NCBI RefSeq assembly: GCF_900188345.1
Contig: NZ_FZOD01000066.1
Coordinates: forward strand, 1 to 51,676
Source: Streptosporangium subroseum
GTDB taxonomy: Bacteria > Actinomycetota > Actinomycetes > Streptosporangiales > Streptosporangiaceae
DNA: 51,676 nt
Direction: 5' to 3'
Shown piece after piece: positions 16,637-24,984 of this stretch; position 1 is the first letter of the stretch, and the number at the start of each line of letters is the position of its first letter. A program made the translations under genes and the position numbers. A model generated the notes under the pieces. It searched no databases. It worked only from the letters and a program-made list of their open reading frames with translations, and was not told where the DNA came from.

Positions 16637-16655
16637 AGTTGCAGTTCGAGTTGCA
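16637..16655 (+). repeat. Direct repeat AGTTGCA, 12-base period, beside the tRNA
   Basis: AGTTGCA at 16637-16643 and 16649-16655, separated by GTTCG. Short direct repeats just inside an att core are typical of integrase arm-type sites; this is inference only. Confidence 0.3.
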
Positions 16656-16707
16656 ATGAGACACTCACTCGCGACACGGGCGACCGAGGCCTGCCGCGTC
16701 ATCACCC

Positions 16708-16995
16708 CTATCGGGCCTCGCCGGAGAGCAAAGCCCTCCACACATCGCCTGCCTCCTGGATCGGCCAGCGATAGGTCTCGTGAACCTGCCGGTCGCCGTC
16801 GAGCTGGAGCGTGCGGCGGATGAAGGCCTGCCCTCCGGTCTGGCACAGCTCATACAGCGTGGCCCGGCAACGGCAGGTCCAAGTGATCACCCGTAGGCGC
16901 GTTACTCCTTGGTACGGCTCTCGCCAGACCAATCGCATGTGATCCCGCTGTGGCATCGCCACGTGCGGACTCAGGCAGTCACTCACCCCGATCAC
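16708..16995 (-). CDS. Hypothetical protein (95 aa), downstream of a coupled unknown
   Basis: Soluble, with a conserved-looking core CRCRATLYELCQTGGQAFIR and an RQVHETYRWPIQEAGDVWRA tail. Start ATG 16995 overlaps the stop of the upstream gene (ATGA, 16992-16995), so the two are translationally coupled. Small pairs of this kind occur next to XRE-TPR regulators in actinomycete accessory regions, and such a regulator lies divergently upstream here. Function unknown; no catalytic motif visible. Confidence 0.6.
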   Translation of the reverse strand: MIGVSDCLSPHVAMPQRDHMRLVWREPYQGVTRLRVITWTCRCRATLYELCQTGGQAFIRRTLQLDGDRQVHETYRWPIQEAGDVWRALLSGEAR

Positions 16996-17336
16996 CGCGG
17001 ATCCCCCGTCATTGGAACCGGCCGGGGATGCTTCTTCTGAAGCTCGGCGCAGCGATCGGCCACCCGACGCGCAGCCGTCACCGCATCATCCACAGGGCAG
17101 AAGACATACCGCCGCCGTCGAGCACGTCCGGACTGCTGGCCCGTCCACCAGCGAAACACCCGGCCATCGGTCCACACGACCAACTCGAACCAGGCGGACA
17201 CCAGAGCCAGGCCGTACCCGTCGTGAACATCAGAAGTGATCTCCAGGGCGGCCAGTTCATCGCGTAGACGTCGCGCCGCGCTCACCGGCGTGATCACTGA
17301 GGTCTTCCTGGTGATCGGAACCTCATTCATGCTCAT
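16992..17336 (-). CDS. Hypothetical protein (114 aa) coupled to the downstream gene
   Basis: From ATG 17336 (GAGG ten bases ahead) the protein reads MSMNEVPITRKTSVITPVSA, followed by an alpha-helical ARRLRDELAALEITSDVHDG. A strand-rich centre ALVSAWFELVVWTDGRVFRW precedes a basic stretch and a final helix. The order suggests a small alpha/beta protein. The frame stays open upstream to 17495, but that part has shadow composition. Overlaps the next gene by 4 bases. Not recognised; perhaps regulated by the divergent XRE-TPR protein. Confidence 0.58.
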   Translation of the reverse strand: MSMNEVPITRKTSVITPVSAARRLRDELAALEITSDVHDGYGLALVSAWFELVVWTDGRVFRWWTGQQSGRARRRRYVFCPVDDAVTAARRVADRCAELQKKHPRPVPMTGDPR

Positions 17337-17651
17337 CGGGCCGCCACCTCGCCGGTGCCCGCCAGCCGAGGCACGTGAGCCCGGCCGGTCTTGCAACCTG
17401 ATCGTCGATGCGACATTCGACACCTGCGCGGTCCCTGCGGATCCACCGCCGACCACGCCCGCAACGGGCCCCGCGATCTTCGTCCGTCGGCTCACCCTCG
17501 GAAGTCATGAATCAAGGGTCATCACCCGCACTTACGATGCCCATCCCGAGGCGGAATCCTTGCCCCGGATAGTCGATATCCCTTGACGGGATAACCCACA
17601 GTGGCAAGCGTTGTATATCCGGTAGTCGAGGAGTCGTAGGGGGTGCGCCAT

Positions 17652-19146
17652 ATGCCCGCAGAAGCGACTGAACCGGTCGTTACCCTGGTGGAGCTATGGC
17701 AACGCCCGGAAATGCTCGCGGCTCTTCGAAGCCGGAATATCGGCCACGTATTCCGGTTGATTCGCCAGTACACCGGGTTCAGTCAGACCCGTATCGGGGT
17801 GGCGGTGAATCTCAGCCAAGGCAAGGTCAGCGAGATCATGAAAGGGGCCGTGAAGGTCACCGCCTTCGACGTCTTCGAGCGCGTCGCCGATGGCCTGGAC
17901 ATGCCCAACTCCGCCCGAATGGCCCTGGGACTCGCCCCCATCCGCACCGCGCCACCCCGGGTGATCGCCACCTCCACTCATCCCGACGCGGTCATCCCGT
18001 CTCGGGATGGAACGCCAACAAGCTCCCTGCTTAACGTGGAGAGCGTTGTTGTTGTCGGCCCGCGCCAGCTCGATGACCCCTTGGGACGTCGACCTACCAA
18101 CGCTGGCCTGGATCGTGGGAAGGCTGGACTCACACGTGGACCGTCGAACGATGCTTCTCCTCGCTGCCGGAATGACCGCCGAGGCCGCGGCCGCCATCAC
18201 CGACCCCTGGGAGCGACTCTCCCGCGCCCTGACCGGACCTCAGGCACTGGACGACGACACCATCGAGCGTCTCGAAGCACGCACCATCGGTTTTCACCGC
18301 CTGGAGTATGTGCTCCCCGCCCGAGCCATCTATCAGGGACTCACCACCCATATCAACGAACTCAGCACCCTGCTCCAGAGCGGTCCGCCCGATCGCTTCC
18401 GTCGCCGTCTGGCCGCCACCGCCGGCGAAGCCGCCACCCTTGCCTCCTGGATCGCCTGGGATCTCAAACAGCCCAGGCAGTCCGCCTCCTTCGAGCGCGT
18501 CTCCGCCCTGGCCGCCAAGGAAAGCGGGCACCAGATCATCCAGGCGTGCACCCACGCCTACAAGTCGTACGCCGTCGAGGGTCGAGCTGCCTACGAAGCC
18601 GTACGCCAAGCCCAGCAGTTCCTCCCCGCCCAGGGCGACGACGCCACCCGCGCATGGCTTCTCAGCCGCGAAGCCGAAGAACTGGCAGCCCTCGGCGACC
18701 GCCGCGCCATCGAGGTGTTGCACCAGGCCGAAGAGGCATACGGCCGAGCCCGCCCGCACCGCGAACGCGCCTGGACCCGCTTCCTGGACCCCGGCCGGAT
18801 GGCCGCCTTCCAGCTCTCCACCTATGTACGACTCGGCGACGAACACCACGTCATCGAAGCCGGACAGACCGCTCTGTCCGCGGTTGGCCAAGAGAGCGAC
18901 CACAAGAAGGCGGCGATCATCTACGCCGACATCGCCCAGGCTCAACTCCAGATCGGCGACATTGCCGAAGGAGTGACCTACGCTCGCCGCGCCCTGGAAT
19001 CCGCCCAGCGCAGCGAATCCACCTGGGGAATCCAGCACCTCGCCACGGTGGAGAAAGCTCTGGCCCCGCACACCGACCACACCGTTCGCGAGCTTCTCGG
19101 CGACATCGCCGCTACGCGCCGGAACGAGGGGCCGTCTCCCGCCTGA
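17652..19146 (+). pseudogene. XRE-TPR transcriptional regulator with a frameshift
   Basis: The first frame (from ATG 17652, GGGGG eight bases ahead) encodes a helix-turn-helix: LIRQYTGFSQTRIGVAVNLS, then QGKVSEIMKGAVKVTAFDVF. Near 18078-18085 the coding sense moves to another frame, which carries LPTLAWIVGRLDSHVDRRTM and a TPR-like helical domain through AQLQIGDIAEGVTYARRALE to the stop at 19146. Removing one G from the GGG at 18083-18085 restores a single 497-aa frame (LDDPLDVDLPTLAW), the usual length of this actinomycete family. Either a real inactivating indel or a sequencing error. Divergent from the two small hypotheticals; convergent with cutA, overlapping it by 35 bases. Confidence 0.75.
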
Positions 19147-19444
19147 TCCACTCCAGGTAGTCAGCCGTGCCGGCCACGAGTGCGACGGCGACGATCTGTG
19201 GCACCTCATAGGAGTGCAGCTCCCGCACACACCGAGCCAGATCCTCGAACCGTTCGGTGGTGGTCGTCATCAGCAACAGCCACTCGCCAGAGCGCTGGAC
19301 CTCCCCGGCCCACCAGTAGGTGGACTCGATCGGCGCGACGATTTGTGCCCCCGCGGCCAGTCGGCGCTCCACCACTGCCGAACAAATCCGCCTCGCCTCC
19401 TCATCGCTGCTTGCGGTAACACGGACTTCAATGTGTTCGTGCAT
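19112..19444 (-). CDS. cutA: CutA-family divalent cation tolerance protein
   Basis: 110 aa, standard length. Features: MHEHIEVRVTASSDEEARRI (first strand and helix), RRLAAGAQIVAPIESTYWWA (the family P-I-x-S-x-Y-x-W motif), GEWLLLMTTTTERFEDLARC and HSYEVPQIVAVALVAGTADY, the hallmark H-x-Y-E-x-P. CutA forms very stable trimers in the cytoplasm; a role in copper tolerance is reported in E. coli. ATG 19444 has GGAG five bases ahead. Its 3' end overlaps the convergent XRE-TPR gene. The upstream open frame to 19588 is not coding-like. Confidence 0.88.
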   Translation of the reverse strand: MHEHIEVRVTASSDEEARRICSAVVERRLAAGAQIVAPIESTYWWAGEVQRSGEWLLLMTTTTERFEDLARCVRELHSYEVPQIVAVALVAGTADYLEWIRRETAPRSGA

Positions 19445-19598
19445 CAGGTCTCCGTAGTAGTGGCATGAATAGTCGCCAAGCCTGCCGGAAGTATCGGCGC
19501 CAAGCCGTACGGTGCGACTCACTTGCTGGGCAGGCGGACCGTAGTGCCCCTCTGACACGCCTTGACCGGAACTCGAAAAGATCGACATAGTCGGGTGA

Positions 19599-20477
19599 AT
19601 GGAACCTGAGGAGTTGGCCTTCGGCGGTGACGACCCTGGTTACGGGCCGGGGCTCGGCCCCTGGGTGGCGGCGCATACCAAGCTGCTGGCCGTCTGCGCC
19701 GCGGTGCTGGTGGTGTTCGGTCTGGCCGGGGCCGGCGGCTGGTATCTCTATGAGCGGTCCTGGCTACCCCAGCCCCCGCCGGATGTCGCGCTGTCCCCGT
19801 CCCTCGAATTCGCGGTGGCCATGTGCGGATGCCCCGGCCTGACCTCGGCGACCGTTGAGCAACGGCAGGAGGCCGAGGCCATGCTCCGGGCGTTGCCCCA
19901 GGTGACCTCGGTTGAGGTGCGAAGCGGCCGAGAGCTGGACGACCAGCGGTGGAGAGGGTACGCCCGAATCGGGGACACCAGGCAAGCAGAGAGTTCGAGC
20001 CTGTCCGGCGACGTTCTACAGGGCATGCTCCGTCGCGCCGAGGATTTCCCCGCCGTGGCCGAGAAGATGAGATCGATGCCGAGGGTCTCCACTGTGTGGC
20101 GGCCGGGGGTCAGCTTCTGGGCTGGCAGGGCTGAGGCCCAGATCTCTCTGTGCGGGAAAGACCCCATCTCCCAGGTCACATCCGAGTGCCAACGGACCAA
20201 GCGCGGAGGAGCGACGGGGATGGTCACCGAGAAGGAGAAGGCCGCGATCGTCGCTCGGCTGCGGGACCTGCCCGGAGTGGAGACGATTTACTTCCAAGAC
20301 CCCGGCCATTACCTGAAACTCGCGAAGCTCTCCGATCCAAAATCCGAGCTGGATGAGACCTACCCGGGTTCCTTCTACGTCAAGTTCTCCGACCCGGCTC
20401 TCGCCCGCACGATCGCCCCCGCTATCGGACCAATGCCCGGCGTTCTGGCGGTGGACCCGGTCTTGTCGAAGGACTGA
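19599..20477 (+). CDS. Membrane-anchored FtsX extracellular-domain-like protein
   Basis: 292 aa. A cytoplasmic head of about 27 residues, one transmembrane helix (KLLAVCAAVLVVFGLAGAGG) and a long outside part. Two segments look like the FtsX extracellular fold: one around RQEAEAMLRALPQVTSVEVR, and a second from VTEKEKAAIVARLRDLPGVE through YFQDPGHYLKLAKL to PGSFYVKFSDPALARTIAPA and GPMPGVLAVDPV. In FtsX this domain binds the activator of a peptidoglycan hydrolase. Here the four-helix permease body is missing, so it is not FtsX itself. Paired cysteines (MCGCPG; SLCGKD/SECQ) may form disulfides outside. Divergent from cutA. Confidence 0.65.
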   Translation: MEPEELAFGGDDPGYGPGLGPWVAAHTKLLAVCAAVLVVFGLAGAGGWYLYERSWLPQPPPDVALSPSLEFAVAMCGCPGLTSATVEQRQEAEAMLRALPQVTSVEVRSGRELDDQRWRGYARIGDTRQAESSSLSGDVLQGMLRRAEDFPAVAEKMRSMPRVSTVWRPGVSFWAGRAEAQISLCGKDPISQVTSECQRTKRGGATGMVTEKEKAAIVARLRDLPGVETIYFQDPGHYLKLAKLSDPKSELDETYPGSFYVKFSDPALARTIAPAIGPMPGVLAVDPVLSKD

Positions 20478-20520
20478 CGGACCGGGGTATGGAGTTTTGC
20501 CGAATTGTTCTTATGAGGTA

Positions 20521-20700
20521 TCAAGCGGCGGCGCGCCGCGCCGCCGTACCCGGCCCTCTGCCGCCCGCCGGCCGGGCGTGCGGCGTGGCCGCCGGTCCCG
20601 GCCGGCGGCGCCCCGGGCCGTGGCCGCACCGCGCGCCCGCCGTACCAAGCGAACTCGGCGATGCCAGCGACGCGCCGCCGCAGCACGTTGCTCAGTCGAC
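20521..20700. other. Extremely G/C-dense non-coding patch
   Basis: About 180 bases with almost no A or T between the FtsX-like gene and the convergent GNAT gene. It includes the near-palindrome GGCGGCGCGCCGCGCCGCC at its start and several CCGGCCGG-type blocks. Frames here are pure Arg/Ala/Pro shadow. It may fold strongly and act as a terminator region. Confidence 0.4.
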
Positions 20701-20707
20701 AACATAG

Positions 20708-21250
20708 TCAGAGCGTGAGCATCATCAGGATTTCGTCGCGATCGTCACCAGGCATAAGCCGCAGTGCGCCGGGCCATCGGCCTATTTCTTTCCAGCCCAA
20801 CCGTCCGTAGAAATCTTCAAGCCCCATGCCACCTCGCGCGGCAAGGTGAAGCTGTTCCAGTCCCATCTCTTCACGAGCCACATCGCCCAAACGATGCATC
20901 AACGCGGCGCCGATGCCCCTGCCGCGGAAACCGGTGTGTGTTTGGACGTGGTGGACCGTACCCCAGTGCGTAATGAGTGGATTGACATCCCGGCGCACAT
21001 TCAGCCAGCCGGCCAGCGTCTCATCGACGAAGGCCAGAAGGAGTCGGCTGCGTTGCGAGTCCAGACCCGCGATGAGCTGATCGGTCACCAAAGCCACCTG
21101 GTCGAAGCTGACCGGAGGAAAAGGGAAGCCGGCCGCGCCCCCGGCATTGCTGACCGTGATCCAGCACTCGATCAGCTCCCGTCGCAGGTCGGGGGACATC
21201 TCGTGCTGGTCGGTGATTTGCTGGAACACTGACACACGTTCATCCATCAT
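20708..21250 (-). CDS. GNAT-family N-acetyltransferase
   Basis: 180 aa. The core GNAT motif A is visible as VHHVQTHTGFRGRGIGAALM (R-G-x-G-I-G/A binds the acetyl-CoA pyrophosphate), followed by MHRLGDVAREEMGLEQLHLA and the motif B region FYGRLGWKEIGRWPG. Substrate unknown; the nearest function is acetylation of a small amine. Starts at 21250 or 21247, with GGAAGG eight bases upstream. Flanked downstream by the G/C patch and upstream by a large inverted repeat. Confidence 0.85.
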   Translation of the reverse strand: MMDERVSVFQQITDQHEMSPDLRRELIECWITVSNAGGAAGFPFPPVSFDQVALVTDQLIAGLDSQRSRLLLAFVDETLAGWLNVRRDVNPLITHWGTVHHVQTHTGFRGRGIGAALMHRLGDVAREEMGLEQLHLAARGGMGLEDFYGRLGWKEIGRWPGALRLMPGDDRDEILMMLTL

Positions 21251-21372
21251 GACGACACCCTTCCAGACGCCTCCGACAGGCTCAGCAAGAGAAGGTCGCC
21301 TCCGGCGGGGGCACTTCGGCTCCGAGATGATCGACGTTGCACACCTGGAGAGCCGTAGATGGCTGAGGTGGG

Positions 21373-21567
21373 GCCTGATCGTCCCGCCTGCCGCGTCCCA
21401 GGCAAGCCCAACAGCTCGACTCCTCCGGATCAAGGCCGTCTGTGACCGTTGGCATCCCATGGCCGAGGAACGCCTACCGGTTGACGTACACGCGAAGACG
21501 GCCTTGATCCTCCGTCCCCGGGCTGTTGCCCCTCCGGGGTGGGACGAGGCAGACGGGACGATCAGGC
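21373..21567. repeat. Long imperfect inverted repeat, about 70-base arms
   Basis: The left arm (21373-21440) runs from GCCTGATCGTCCCGCCTGCC to GGATCAAGGCCGTC. The right arm (21497-21567) is its imperfect reverse complement, from GACGGCCTTGATCC to GGGACGATCAGGC. The loop is about 56 bases. A related stretch, GCTGAGGTGGGCCTGATCAA, recurs at about 27259-27278. No transposase frame lies inside; the 480-base gap 21251-21730 holds only repeats. Confidence 0.6.
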
Positions 21568-21632
21568 GGGGAGAGGTGCGCGTTCGCACGGAGTTCTCCG
21601 GCCGTGCCCGTCAGGAGGGTGAACAAGGGGGG

Positions 21633-21723
21633 AATCACGGAGACTCACGGATACAGCGAAACCGTCTCTGAGCTGGGGCGCAGCAGCTCAGAGGGTTGCG
21701 TACCGAGATCTTCCAAACTGGCT
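21633..21723 (+). repeat. Dispersed repeat, copy A
   Basis: AATCACGGAGACTCACGG (21633-21650), about 47 bases of partial similarity, then GCGTACCGAGATCTTCCAAA and CTGGCT (21698-21723). The same order recurs at 23749-23839. The CTTCCAAACTGGCT core resembles the anticodon arm of a tRNA-Gly(TCC), so these may be old attachment scars (inference). Confidence 0.5.
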
Positions 21724-21730
21724 CCTCCAA

Positions 21731-22462
21731 TCATCGAAAAATCGAAAGCCCACCGCCCGGCAGGCAGACGAAGCGCAAATCGTCAGGACCGCAGGTGCTC
21801 CACGCCTCGTATTGAGAATCGGGTTTCACGTTCAGGTGTGTCCCGGTGTCGAAGACCAGCCGCAGCGCACCGGACTTGAAGGCAATCGATGACACGATCG
21901 TCGCGCCGAAGAGCGCCAGGGTCGGCGCCACCTCCTGGCGCTCAGGGGCCAGCTGGACCGGTTCCGCATCGGGAGCGCTCAGTGGGCCGCTGGTGAGCGT
22001 CGCCGTGGACTCGACGTTCACCTGAGCGCCACCGTCGAGAAGCAACGTCAACTGATAACTCACCCGGACTTGGACCACCTGCATCCCTCGGTAGGGCAGA
22101 AGCCAACGGTCCTCTAGCTCAGCCAGATCTGCCGGTGTGGTCACAATGCCGTCTGAGCGCATGACCGCTTCCCGGATCATCGAGTCAGCAGCCGCATGAT
22201 CCTTCCTGCAGCGGTTCACCGAGATCACCATCCGAAGCGTCTCGTCGCCGTGCGGAAGTACATAGGCGAGGACTTTGTACTCCTGGCCATCCTCGCCGGT
22301 GACGTTCTCCCAGTCCTTGTCACCGTTCTCTTCCATCACGGCAAGTTCGTCGTAGCGTGCAACACGTCGCCACCGGTCCAGGTGCTCCTCCGCGATCCCC
22401 GCCGCGACCTTCTCGTTCAGCTTCACCGGATCATCCTGCCGCTCGTGCCATTGGCGTGCCAT
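21731..22462 (-). CDS. DUF6188-like protein with an N-terminal extension
   Basis: About 243 aa. The C-terminal 125 residues (LPYRGMQVVQVRVSYQLTLL to FDTGTHLNVKPDSQYEAWST and CLPGGGLSIF) match what I know of the actinobacterial DUF6188 family. The first 110 residues (HLDRWRRVARYDELAVMEEN, then EYKVLAYVLPHGDETLRMVI) look like a separate small domain, so this may be a fusion. DUF6188 proteins occur in accessory regions, often near toxin-immunity genes, but have no proven function. Start uncertain: ATG 22462 or the GTG at 22495. Its 3' end abuts repeat copy A. Confidence 0.65.
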   Translation of the reverse strand: MARQWHERQDDPVKLNEKVAAGIAEEHLDRWRRVARYDELAVMEENGDKDWENVTGEDGQEYKVLAYVLPHGDETLRMVISVNRCRKDHAAADSMIREAVMRSDGIVTTPADLAELEDRWLLPYRGMQVVQVRVSYQLTLLLDGGAQVNVESTATLTSGPLSAPDAEPVQLAPERQEVAPTLALFGATIVSSIAFKSGALRLVFDTGTHLNVKPDSQYEAWSTCGPDDLRFVCLPGGGLSIFR

Positions 22463-22852
22463 TAGACGGGGTGACGAGGGGTCACCCACGGTCACTCACG
22501 ACCGGCCGAACGCCCAGCTCAGCCGCTCTACGAGGCGCGATCCATACACTTCCCAAGCTGACAGTGCCGGTTCACGCTGCCTTGGACCTGGAGACACATG
22601 GCACAGGCTCCGGGAGAGTGCCGAAACATCCTGTCACGTGCTTGCGGTGGGCATGTGGTCACACCGCGACGTCGTCGACTACCAACGGGGGTTCTGAGGT
22701 GATCTCCACCGTCCGAAAACTCGGGGCCCCTCAGTCTCAGTTTCCGTCTCAGTTGAGGTCCTGAACGGCACCCAGATCGGTACCCAGATCGGCACCCAGA
22801 TAGGCGCTCAAACAGGAGGCGCAACCGCGGCGGCTGTGATCAACTGTCCCTT
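22463..22852. other. Intergenic stretch with small tandem repeats
   Basis: No gene recognised. At 22767-22805 the unit CACCCAGATCGG is repeated three times with changes. At 22480-22500 a GTCACCCACGGTCACTCACG element resembles the ACTCACGG motif of the dispersed repeats at 21641, 23759 and 24830. Confidence 0.4.
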
Positions 22853-23341
22853 ATGGAAGCCGTCATAGCGGGGCTCATTGCGATCGGGGGAACCTTGTTA
22901 GGTTCGCTCGTCACATACATCTTCCAGCAGAGAGCCGCTCAGCGGGCCGAACAGTTCACGATCTCAGCTCGCCTTCGCGAGGAACGTATGGCCGTCTACA
23001 GCGGTTTCGCCGGTACTGTCCTTGAGTTCCGAACTGCGCAGTACAACCGGACCCTCCGCGCCTTTGAGAGCAAGAGCAGCACGGCCTATGACGAGGCCAA
23101 GACGACGTCCTACACACTTCGTGCGTCTGCCTGGCATTCGCTCTATCGCGTCCGGCTTCTTGCCGACGACCCCGAAATCACGCGGCTGGCAGAGGACGCC
23201 ATGGCCATCGTCGCCGACATGCACGATGCCAACGACAAAGCCGCCCTGACCCAACGAGGCGACGACGTGCGTTGCGCCGTCGAGGCGTTCATTTCCGCAG
23301 CATCAGCCGAGGTCACGACAGCAAGACCGTTGCCGAAGTAA
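22853..23341 (+). CDS. Hypothetical protein with N-terminal membrane helix
   Basis: 162 aa. MEAVIAGLIAIGGTLLGSLV forms a single N-terminal transmembrane segment. It is followed by a basic helical region (FQQRAAQRAEQFTISARLRE) and a mostly helical body with SLYRVRLLADDPEITRLAED and AVEAFISAASAEVTTARPLP. Proteins of this plan (N-anchored, helical, about 160 aa) are common and uncharacterised in actinomycetes. The ATG is preceded by an ordinary sequence with no strong ribosome binding site. Its stop coincides with the broken end of the DUF2750 fragment on the other strand. Confidence 0.6.
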   Translation: MEAVIAGLIAIGGTLLGSLVTYIFQQRAAQRAEQFTISARLREERMAVYSGFAGTVLEFRTAQYNRTLRAFESKSSTAYDEAKTTSYTLRASAWHSLYRVRLLADDPEITRLAEDAMAIVADMHDANDKAALTQRGDDVRCAVEAFISAASAEVTTARPLPK

Positions 23342-23485
23342 GCGGGCCGACCAGAACGGCATGCTTCTCCGGCCATCTGACGTCAACGGTGCCGGGTACC
23401 CAGCCGAGTTGCGAACCGTCCAAACCTTCCTGCAGACGACCACGTCGCGGAAGAACGCGGCGGCCTGAGATCCGCTCTGACTCAT
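23341..23485 (-). pseudogene. Truncated DUF2750 protein, N-terminal fragment
   Basis: From ATG 23485 the minus strand reads MSQSGSQAAAFFRDVVVCRK, VWTVRNSAGYPAPLTSDGRR and SMPFWSARL, which is the start of DUF2750 proteins (V-W-T-x-R-D-x-G-x-P-A-P-x-T-x-D-G-x-R-x-M-P-F-W-S). The similarity stops at about 23341, and the frame runs to a stop at 23303 through unrelated residues. The remaining half of the family is missing. The break lies exactly at the stop codon of the neighbouring gene, marking an insertion or deletion junction. Confidence 0.6.
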
Positions 23486-23748
23486 GAGACGACGGTACTG
23501 GCCGCCCAGCTCCCCATCCGGCGCAGGTCGCTCGCATCGTCCTCCCATCGCCGTGAGGCTGTCGGCGCATACTTGGGAGCCACCGGAGCGGACGACGCCG
23601 GATCGAGCCGTACGGGTCTGAACGGCCGTGGTGTCGACGACCAGCGCCACGAACTGATTCGGACGCCGCTGGAGATCATTTGGGAACCTACGGATCAGAA
23701 GGTCAGGCCGTGCCACTCGCACGCCAGTACGGACGGGCAATCAGAAGG

Positions 23749-23839
23749 AATCACGGGGACTCACGGAGAGAGCGTCACCCGCTCTGACCTGGAGCGCCGC
23801 ACGTCAGCGGATCGCGTACCGAAGTCTTCCAAACTGGCT
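23749..23839 (+). repeat. Dispersed repeat, copy B
   Basis: AATCACGGGGACTCACGG (23749-23766), then CTCTGACCTGGAGCGC, then GCGTACCGAAGTCTTCCAAA and CTGGCT (23814-23839). Same order and spacing as copy A. It continues into ACGCGGGTTCGA, which resembles a tRNA T-arm, and a CAGGCAAGCCCAGCAG segment shared with the left arm of the 21373 inverted repeat. Confidence 0.5.
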
Positions 23840-24232
23840 ACGCGGGTTCGAGGTCCATTCCACCCGCCATCGACCCAGGCAAGCCCAGCAGCCCGGCTGT
23901 GACCGTTGGCGTCCAAGCACCGTGGAAGGTGCACAGGCGCAGGGACACGTCAAGCCGGACTTGCACCTCCGTCGTCGGCCCGCTGCCGCTTCGCGGTCGG
24001 GGTCGATGGCAGACGGCATCCGCCGCTTCTCGTGTCGGATCGCCAGACGGATCGCCCAGTAGATGAGGAAGAACAGCAACACGGCCGGAACGCACCAGAC
24101 CGCCAACACCAACAGAATCTCGGAGGCGGCGTCGGGCTGGTCGAAGATGGCGCGAACCAAGGTTGCGGTGAGCGGCTGCGCCGAGCGAGGCACGACCTCG
24201 GCCAGTGTCTGGTTCGGCCGCAGACCAAGCAC
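23804..24232 (-). CDS. Hypothetical single-span membrane protein, tail in repeat sequence
   Basis: Up to 142 aa from a GTG at 24232. A helical N-terminus (TLAEVVPRSAQPLTATLVRA) is followed by a clear membrane helix (ILLVLAVWCVPAVLLFFLIY) and a basic RHEKRRMPSAIDPDRE stretch. The last 45 residues are read from dispersed repeat copy B and look non-coding, so the original gene has probably lost its own end. Function unknown. It lies downstream of the SnoaL-like gene with only 29 bases between, so the two could be co-transcribed. Confidence 0.4.
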   Translation of the reverse strand: MLGLRPNQTLAEVVPRSAQPLTATLVRAIFDQPDAASEILLVLAVWCVPAVLLFFLIYWAIRLAIRHEKRRMPSAIDPDREAAAGRRRRCKSGLTCPCACAPSTVLGRQRSQPGCWACLGRWRVEWTSNPRSQFGRLRYAIR

Positions 24233-24261
24233 GCGATCCCGCGATCACCAGCAACTGTCTT

Positions 24262-24747
24262 TCAGCGGTCGACGTCGCTCGATGGGCGCAGCGCGGCCAG
24301 GAGGCTTTCGAGCTGGCCCCATGCCCGTGCGCTGGCAATGTGATCGATGTAATCGCGAGACTCGACGATGAGCCCGTCGCGAATACGGAGAACGAAGACA
24401 CAGGGCACGGTGAACGCCTCTCCTGTCTCGTCCACGTGCCCCTGGTAAGCGAACTCGGCGACGATCACCTCCGGATCAGCGGTGTCGTGGATGATGATGT
24501 TGACCGGCTTACGGTTCAGCGTCCGGGCAAACGGCGGCGGCGCGGTGAAGTGCTCGTGCAGTTCACTGCGGCTCAGCAGCGGCGGCGGGTTGAGCGGGTG
24601 AAACGGGTGGGTGACATGGGTCTGTTCGGCATAGAGGTCGGCCAAATTTTCGTACGGCCCTTCGCAGACCCCATTCACCAGGCGAAGAAACACGTCCCGC
24701 GGACTACGGTGACCATCGCCGCCGTCCGGATCGGCTCGGGAATCCAT
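24262..24747 (-). CDS. Nuclear transport factor 2 / SnoaL-like protein
   Basis: 161 aa from ATG 24747 with AAGGTGA five bases ahead. Typical cone-fold order: helix FLRLVNGVCEGPYENLADLY; AEQTHVTHPFHPLNPPPLLS (active-site-like His and Pro); SELHEHFTAPPPFA; and strands VNIIIHDTADPEVIVAEFAY, PCVFVLRIRDGLIVESRDYI, ending DHIASARAWGQLES. The fold serves ketosteroid isomerases, SnoaL cyclases and many small-molecule enzymes. No pathway partners are adjacent, so the substrate is unknown. Confidence 0.78.
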   Translation of the reverse strand: MDSRADPDGGDGHRSPRDVFLRLVNGVCEGPYENLADLYAEQTHVTHPFHPLNPPPLLSRSELHEHFTAPPPFARTLNRKPVNIIIHDTADPEVIVAEFAYQGHVDETGEAFTVPCVFVLRIRDGLIVESRDYIDHIASARAWGQLESLLAALRPSSDVDR

Positions 24748-24984
24748 GGATCTCACCTTATCGATTTCCACCTCGACGGCTACCCGTACCGGCGCTTCTT
24801 GCCCGTGCCCGTCGCGTGCCCGTCAGCACGGTGACTCACGGCAAGCCACGGAAAGCCGTTGGATGGTGAGGTACCTGCAAGGCAGATGCGAACGTCTTCG
24901 ACCCCGGGTGACGGCGACCCGGAAGCGGACACTTGCTCATACGACCGTACGAAGCATTCCGTGCTTTCGGAATAATCTTGGCGC

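Noticed and set aside
20521..20700. Small Arg/Ala-rich genes in the G/C-dense patch
   Set aside because: All six frames are open only because stop codons are rare in pure G/C sequence; no start signals.
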